DNA of 64,000 nt, from assembly GCA_946800325.1 (NCBI GenBank), contig OX326961.1, positions 49,517,793 through 49,581,792 of the forward strand. Direction: 5' to 3'. This document shows positions 58,591 through 64,000 of the stretch, in pieces. This DNA comes from Luzula sylvatica (Eukaryota > Streptophyta > Magnoliopsida > Poales > Juncaceae). Under the pieces are notes generated by a model. That model searched no databases. It was given only the letters and a program-made list of their open reading frames with translations, and was not told the origin of the DNA. Numbering within the stretch: the first letter of the stretch is position 1; each line of letters opens with the position of its first letter. A program made the translations under genes and the position numbers.

Positions 58591-60861
58591 ATGAGAATGT
58601 CAGTACTCTCACCTATGGCTGCCAATCATTCACATTCAATTCAATTGCCATACGGCAACCCAGAATTTAAAACCTTTAATACCAATTTCTCTCCTTATAA
58701 AACTGAGAATTCATACCCACTTCATGCCATCCCAAAAATCACTTCCTTTCACCATTACCACCACTCTGAGCTTTCACAGAGCTTAATTTCAAGAACAAAA
58801 ATGGACAGTTCCAACTCAAAGGCTCTAAAACAGAGAACCAAAAAAAGGAGATCGAGTAACAACTTTACTGATAATGCTCACCCCAACGTCCATCTTCTCT
58901 GGGCTCAACGTAACAGATCGAACTCAATCTATACCACTATTCAATACTCACGCGCTCAACCCAAGACACCTTCTCCATTTCAATGTGTAACATACACTGA
59001 GCAGGAAGTGAATGAAATGGCTTTATTAGCTAGCATCACCTCTCAAGCTCAACCATGGAGAAATGGAAGCACATCAATCAACGTTCCATATTCCATTTTT
59101 CCACTACCAAAGAACAAGAAGCATCCTGCATGGTTTCGTAGATGTGTCCGATGCCTTGACTTGGGACACCCAACCCTAGGAGGCTGCTTCAATACACCGA
59201 GATGTTCGAATTGTGGGAATCTCGGCCATAACCAGTACACATGTTCATTACCAGAATTTCCTCAAATTGAATATTTTGATCCACTTAAACCGAGAGGAAA
59301 TGTTGGTTCCTCAAAATTTCCTACTGACTGTCCGGATTGCCTCCCGGTTTTCTTACACCAAACGCATAAACACCTGGATATGATTAATAATCTCCGAACA
59401 AACGCTCTTATAATCGATGCAAGATTAGTTAGAAGGCATACTTTGGTTAAAGTCAAAAATCAACTGATTAAGCTGAGGGACTGGGAATCACTTTTTAAGA
59501 TAGTAGCTATTAATGATAATAGATACCTGTTAACCCTTCCCTCAAATGTACCTAGAAACCATTTCATCACGGACTGCCTAACACCCCTTCTAGCACTCAA
59601 TTACGTTGTATATCCTTGGGATATTTCCGTTGATGCTCAGCTATCACCATACCCTTTTAAGGCCTGGCTCAAACTGTCTAATATTCCGGTTCAGGCTTTC
59701 TGCATTGAACTTCTTATTCAACTCTTTAACGGCTTTGGCAATATTCTCTACCATGGACCCCTAGACAATCTCTCTTACATGGACTCACTAACCGTTTTAG
59801 TGGGTACCTCCAATTTAAGTCTAATACCAAATAAGCTTTATGCGCAATGGCAGGATGGGGTGGGGCAAATGGTTTATATTGACAAGCTCAGCAACATTAA
59901 CGAGCCTTTATTTGCATCCATCCCGCCAGATCCTTGCCCAGATGAAGACACTTTCAAACTAATGTATGAGAGAGTTCTAAAAGGTGAGAATGCTCATGGA
60001 CTGGCAAAACCAGTTTACAACCTTTCCACGATAACGACGACCAACCGCGACCGCCAACCAACCAAACCGCCCTCTATGCAATGGCGAGAAGTGCCGGTTG
60101 GCAAACGTACACGTATGGAGCATGGCCAGTCTTCAAGTCATTTACCAAACCCCGAAGAACAACTACTAATAGAGGAAAACCCTACTGACCAACTAGTCAA
60201 TGAAGAAAACCTCGACAATACTTCGGTTCAAAAGGAACCGCAACCCGCTACTATCTCTTCTGAGCCGGAGATTATCCATGAATCACTTCAACAGCGTACG
60301 ATTGATAGAGGAAAGGGAAATACGACTGACATTCAACCTTCCGCAAGAAAGAAGAAAGAGAAAGTGGAGTTGCAGAACAATGAGAAGCTTTTGGCGGATT
60401 CATTCAAGTCTGCAAAAACTGTCAGAAAGCCGAGTAACGTGGGGGTTCTTTTGAGCAGTGATGGGGTTGTCCAGAAGAATTCACATATAGTGGACAAGGA
60501 GCTGGTGGACGACTTTCTCGTATCTCAGGAAGAAGGTACGATCAATTCTCTCAATCACAAGAAAAAATCAAACTTGAATCTTATTTCAACTGGTTCTCTC
60601 TTAAAGAAAAAATTATGCACCAATCTTAACATCGCAACTCAATCCAATAAAACAAAAGGACCTCCAAAAAAGAATTCTAATAAGACCATATCAAATAAAG
60701 CAAACAAAAGATTCTCTGATAGGGAAAAAATTCTAAATACGCTTCGGGCTGAAAAAGCACAGCAACTAGGTTTATCAGATGAAAGAATAGCTGAAATAGA
60801 ATCTTTCTGTGGTCTTCATTCGATAAATTTCGACTCTCATAATAATAGACCAAATGATTGA
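58591..60861 (+). CDS. LINE ORF1-like zinc-knuckle/DUF4283-like protein, 756 aa
   Basis: First ATG is 58591 (frame open from 58546; ATGs also at 58597 and 58615). Two zinc knuckles at about 185-218: CVRCLDLGHPTLGGC (CX2CX4HX5C, one residue long) and CSNCGNLGHNQYTC (canonical). A DUF4283-like region follows at about 280-435 (YVVYPWDISV, FKAWLKLSNIPVQAF, IPNKLYAQWQDGVGQMVYI), then a charged low-complexity tail to the end. Gag-like RNA-binding protein of plant LINEs is the best reading. The usual order is DUF4283 first, knuckle second; here it is reversed. No endonuclease/RT follows; a short frame overlaps the stop (ATGATTGA). The long frame is intact. Confidence 0.7.
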   Translation: MRMSVLSPMAANHSHSIQLPYGNPEFKTFNTNFSPYKTENSYPLHAIPKITSFHHYHHSELSQSLISRTKMDSSNSKALKQRTKKRRSSNNFTDNAHPNVHLLWAQRNRSNSIYTTIQYSRAQPKTPSPFQCVTYTEQEVNEMALLASITSQAQPWRNGSTSINVPYSIFPLPKNKKHPAWFRRCVRCLDLGHPTLGGCFNTPRCSNCGNLGHNQYTCSLPEFPQIEYFDPLKPRGNVGSSKFPTDCPDCLPVFLHQTHKHLDMINNLRTNALIIDARLVRRHTLVKVKNQLIKLRDWESLFKIVAINDNRYLLTLPSNVPRNHFITDCLTPLLALNYVVYPWDISVDAQLSPYPFKAWLKLSNIPVQAFCIELLIQLFNGFGNILYHGPLDNLSYMDSLTVLVGTSNLSLIPNKLYAQWQDGVGQMVYIDKLSNINEPLFASIPPDPCPDEDTFKLMYERVLKGENAHGLAKPVYNLSTITTTNRDRQPTKPPSMQWREVPVGKRTRMEHGQSSSHLPNPEEQLLIEENPTDQLVNEENLDNTSVQKEPQPATISSEPEIIHESLQQRTIDRGKGNTTDIQPSARKKKEKVELQNNEKLLADSFKSAKTVRKPSNVGVLLSSDGVVQKNSHIVDKELVDDFLVSQEEGTINSLNHKKKSNLNLISTGSLLKKKLCTNLNIATQSNKTKGPPKKNSNKTISNKANKRFSDREKILNTLRAEKAQQLGLSDERIAEIESFCGLHSINFDSHNNRPND

Positions 60862-61072
60862 ATTATTTCATCATTTCAATCTCACATTTTTCAGCTTTAT
60901 TCAACGACGTCTTTTTTGCTACAAGCAACCAAAATCATACTCATACCCCCAAATCACTCCCTTCACTGAAGAGGAGGCCCTTATGTTAATGAATGACTGC
61001 AATATTACTGAGAATGATTTAGTTTTCATCTATGGAGAAGGCTGCATCATGAAGCATTCTCCAGCTCAGTAA
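60854..61072 (+). CDS. Short frame overlapping the ORF1 stop
   Basis: Starts at the ATG of ATGATTGA, which also contains the stop of the preceding frame. 72 codons, MIELFHHFNLTFFSFIQRRL with an acidic end. No domain is recognised. The 4-base-type overlap could be stop-restart coupling, or coincidence. Confidence 0.3.
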   Translation: MIELFHHFNLTFFSFIQRRLFCYKQPKSYSYPQITPFTEEEALMLMNDCNITENDLVFIYGEGCIMKHSPAQ

Positions 61073-61578
61073 AATTAGCTTCAAATTTGGGCCATATGGT
61101 CATATTATAAAATATGGAGATATTACTATCTCATATTAATTATAATGTCTATTAAAATCGAACGCGTAGCCTCGTATTCCTCACAAAACGCATAAATAAT
61201 ATACACATCTAATTTTGGATCGAAATATATATATACATATATAAAAAATAAAAAAAATAAAAAAGGGGGGAACCTTTTATTTATAATAATATATATTTCA
61301 TATATCTATGGGGACGATTATTTTTTATTTTTTTTAAAAAAAAAAAAAAAGGCGGCGATTCGGAGGCGGCGATTCTTGGGCGACCTAACCCTAACTAGAC
61401 GGAGAAGGAGACAATAGATCTTAGCCCCCTCGGGGTGTAGCCGATCTAGAAGCAGAGATAGGGTGAACATAGTGTTGAGTAGAGTTCAGTAGAACAAACA
61501 TCTCGATTAGTGAACCCCCTATTTCTGCTATCACGTCTCTTATCTCCCTCAACAGAACCTACCTCAAAGTCTACAAGC

Positions 61579-62973
61579 ATGAACTTCACAAACTCAAAAA
61601 CCTATGCGCAAGCACTACGCCAGAATACAAAAGTTCCAAGCAAAGAAAGTGAATGGCAAAAAGTGACCTACAGAAGAAACAACACCCCTAAGCAAAGGTG
61701 TTACAAGTGCAATAAAGAAAATCACATCAAAAAAGACTGCAAATCATTGTACCTATGCTACAATTGTAACCAATTAGGTCACATAGCAATCAATTGCCCC
61801 ATGAACAAGATCACACACAAACACACGACAACAAAAACCTTACACAATACAATCAACATTGAAAAAGGAATACTGGACGAATCCTATGCAAGAACCATTC
61901 ACCAACCAGTACAAAAAATGCTCAATCTATCTCTCAGGCGTTTACCAGAAGAATTATGCAAAATCAATTTCATCGAAACCCTACTCGCCCCATACGGATC
62001 TGCACCAAAAATCAAAGATGTTAGGGGTGCCACAAAAATGAAAGAAATACACATCGAAATCAAAATCAACGTAACAACAACAATACCTGAATACTTCATA
62101 GTACAAGATGGAGAACTATCGATCAAAGTGTACGTTGCCAACAAAATAGTCAGCAAAAAAACAGAAATCTGGAGGAAAATTCCCACCAACCCCACAAAAG
62201 AGTGGAAAATTGTGAAAGATAATCGAGCTCATAATACTTGTAAGCAACTAGTGCAATATTTGTCTATTCATAGCTCTGAATCACAAGAACAAGTATCCCG
62301 GAATTCCAGTACCATGGAGCAACTCACACACGAAACCCCGAAAAGACCCATTCATCCCACAAGCCAACAATCGCCATCTCAATCCATCCCAAGCAAAGGC
62401 TCCAACACATGGCAAAGCGGTACCATAGAATCCTCCACACACACAATGCCATGTGAGAAACCCCTGCCCACACACGAAAAGATGACTGCAAAACCCCATT
62501 CAACAACATATGATCACCAGAGACAACATGGTTCCGTGGAGTTACCCATACACATAGTGCCAGATGATCAAATGTTGCTGATAGAATATCCCACAGAAGG
62601 AAAAGAAGAAGAAAGAGAAGAAATGAACCCCCTTGATAGTAGGATACTAAGTGAGGGATGGCACAGCCAAGAAGAAGAGGGCAGACAAGAAATAATAAAA
62701 CAAAAAAGAAGAAGCGAACGATTAAGAATCAAAGAAGTGGGCACATACATATCCATCACAGAGAAGGCGCAATTAGTCCAATTTCAAGAGGTAACCCACG
62801 GCTTCCAAAAGAAAAACTACAAAAACAAAAAACAATCAGATCAGCAAGAATTCGAATTAAATAAAGACACGCTAAATAAAGACGAAGTGTGGAAAGCACT
62901 AGAGGCAGTGGGGGTAAAGGTTAATGAAGAGGTCCTGGACCTATTAGGGTCAATGGACCCAACATCCCTATAA
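61579..62973 (+). CDS. LINE ORF1 protein, zinc-knuckle RNA-binding, 464 aa
   Basis: ATG at 61579 is chosen because it gives MNFTNSKTYAQALRQN, matching the start of the related ORF1 at 22338; no ATG precedes it in frame after 61510. Knuckle 1 is C41-C44-H49-C54 (CYKCNKENHIKKDC), knuckle 2 C60-C63-H68-C73 (CYNCNQLGHIAINC), both CX2CX4HX4C. The middle is a beta-rich unassigned segment, then a polar Ser/Pro/Gln region and a basic end (RRSERLRIKEV, EKAQLVQFQEV). It would coat LINE RNA in the cytoplasm (known of family). Confidence 0.85.
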   Translation: MNFTNSKTYAQALRQNTKVPSKESEWQKVTYRRNNTPKQRCYKCNKENHIKKDCKSLYLCYNCNQLGHIAINCPMNKITHKHTTTKTLHNTINIEKGILDESYARTIHQPVQKMLNLSLRRLPEELCKINFIETLLAPYGSAPKIKDVRGATKMKEIHIEIKINVTTTIPEYFIVQDGELSIKVYVANKIVSKKTEIWRKIPTNPTKEWKIVKDNRAHNTCKQLVQYLSIHSSESQEQVSRNSSTMEQLTHETPKRPIHPTSQQSPSQSIPSKGSNTWQSGTIESSTHTMPCEKPLPTHEKMTAKPHSTTYDHQRQHGSVELPIHIVPDDQMLLIEYPTEGKEEEREEMNPLDSRILSEGWHSQEEEGRQEIIKQKRRSERLRIKEVGTYISITEKAQLVQFQEVTHGFQKKNYKNKKQSDQQEFELNKDTLNKDEVWKALEAVGVKVNEEVLDLLGSMDPTSL

Positions 62974-63009
62974 AAAACCCAAAACTAGTAGAGAATTTCC
63001 ACGTTTGAA

Positions 63010-64000
63010 ATGAATACAAAGAAAATCAAAATTCTATCGTGGAACGTAAGGGGCCTCAATGACAAAGAAAAGAAAACAATGGTGCGAGAAAACATAACGG
63101 ATAATTACCCAGATATAGTGTGCCTGCAGGAATCCAAACTCACAAGCTATGATGCGAGTATACACACAGAAATTGTGGGCAATAGACTCAAGGGATACAC
63201 AGTTCTAAACTCAACAGGGGCATCTGGGGGCATTGTGATGGCCTGGAATGACTCTCAATTCACCCTGCAAGATGAAAACATAAAATTTTTTTCAATCACA
63301 ATAACACTGAGATGCAATTGGGATAACGAAATGATTAAACTGACAGGAGTGTACGGACCCCAATCCCATCAAGAGAAGAGAGAGTTCATAGCGGAATTAG
63401 AAGATATAGGACAAACCATAAACCTTCCATGGTCAATTTTGGGGGATCTAAATATGGTAACATGTGCAGAGGAAAGAACCGGAAGTTCCAATAGAAGCTG
63501 GGAGGATTCACAGTTACTCAACCCATTCATAGCCAAATTCAATCTCAACGACCCACCTCTGAAAGGCACAAACTATACTTGGAACAACTCGACATCCAAA
63601 GCACGCCTAGATCGCTTCCTTTTCAATCAAGAATGGACTCGAGTATTTCCAAACTCGCTGCAAACCGCATTGACCAAAACAACTTCAGATCACAAACCAA
63701 TCCTACTCTCGGCATCCACATACTTTCCCATTCACAAAGGATTCCGATTCGAAAATGCGTGGCTCAAAAACACCGAGGCAACTGAGATGATCAGAGACCA
63801 CCTAACACGAATCGAAGCCGCGAATGTTGAAGAATTCCACAACAAACTAAGCTCCCTTGGAAAAAAACTAGCAATCTGGCATAAAAATAAAAAAAGAAAT
63901 GAAAAAAAAATACAACAAAATTGTAAAAAAATTATTAATTGGATAGAAAAAAAAGAAGAAGAAAGGAACTTAACAGAACTTGAGAAATGGCTAAGAGCAA
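63010..64000 (+). CDS. LINE ORF2, endonuclease part (continues past window)
   Basis: ATG 63010, 36 bp after the ORF1 stop, open for 330 codons to the edge. N-terminal apurinic-type endonuclease with all visible catalytic motifs: KILSWNVRGLN (Asn), CLQESKL (Glu), LTGVYGPQS (Tyr), ILGDLNMV (Asp/Asn) and TTSDHKPI (Ser-Asp-His). It nicks target DNA to prime reverse transcription (established). The reverse transcriptase lies beyond the window. The final lysine-rich stretch is the usual linker before the RT. Confidence 0.9.
   Translation, partial: MNTKKIKILSWNVRGLNDKEKKTMVRENITDNYPDIVCLQESKLTSYDASIHTEIVGNRLKGYTVLNSTGASGGIVMAWNDSQFTLQDENIKFFSITITLRCNWDNEMIKLTGVYGPQSHQEKREFIAELEDIGQTINLPWSILGDLNMVTCAEERTGSSNRSWEDSQLLNPFIAKFNLNDPPLKGTNYTWNNSTSKARLDRFLFNQEWTRVFPNSLQTALTKTTSDHKPILLSASTYFPIHKGFRFENAWLKNTEATEMIRDHLTRIEAANVEEFHNKLSSLGKKLAIWHKNKKRNEKKIQQNCKKIINWIEKKEEERNLTELEKWLRA

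Larger units (their letters stand above)
61320..64000 (+). mobile_element. LINE retrotransposon, apparently intact, runs off the window
   Basis: Begins about 61330-61350 with GGCGGCGATTCGGAGGCGGC after an A/T run, followed by a GC-rich 5' UTR, ORF1 (61579-62973), a 36-bp gap and ORF2 from 63010 to beyond 64000. Neither ORF is interrupted within the window, so the copy looks young. It belongs to the same broad family as the broken LINE at 18.3-22.9 kb. Confidence 0.85.

Overview
This window is nuclear DNA of a flowering plant, almost certainly a eudicot. It is AT-rich, its genes have many short introns, and it carries tau-class GST, reticulon-B, FAR1-related and plant-type AAA+ ATPase genes. 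All large plant transposon classes are present. I cannot name the species.

Host genes, left to right: a tau glutathione S-transferase (minus, 2153-4660, intron swollen by a hAT insertion); a complete five-exon reticulon-like B gene (plus, 15751-17254); a FAR1-related protein with an intronless coding region (plus, 24418-26373); a U11/U12 snRNP 59 kDa (PDCD7-type) gene of eight coding exons (plus, 31753-33588), with one clear and one probable GC-AG intron; a 17-exon AAA+ ATPase of the DAA1 group (plus, 38435-43395, 819 codons); and a lone last exon of a PER1/PGAP3-like gene (minus, 57717-57838). Exons were placed by eye from splice sites, reading phase and family knowledge.

The rest is mainly mobile DNA. 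Two collinear arrays of a ~175-bp satellite lie at 230-1830 and 8370-10026. Elements with clear target-site duplications are hAT-like insertions at 3089-4189, 26624-27473 and 51189-55436, a Mutator-like element at 7421-8012, a foldback MITE at 34320-34488, a SINE at 50859-51048, a full-span but gutted LINE at 18260-22911 with a nested LTR-like insert, and a 5'-truncated LINE at 29127-30399. Helitron 3' termini occur at 7208, 13788, 36489 (minus) and 50555. The right edge holds a 771-codon-span zinc-knuckle ORF (58.5-60.9 kb) and a fresh LINE (61.3 kb to the edge) with intact ORF1 and an ORF2 endonuclease that runs off the window.

The two most interesting loci are adjacent. The first, 44475-50555, looks like a gene-capturing Helitron carrying, in one orientation, fragments of a histidine phosphotransfer protein (phospho-His replaced), DDRGK1 (UFMylation adaptor) and glutamyl-tRNA synthetase (frameshifted). 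Just downstream, the hAT element 51189-55436 has lost its transposase core and has been invaded by a rearranged endogenous caulimovirid whose promoter/leader is duplicated as a ~380-bp inverted repeat, a potential hairpin RNA source.
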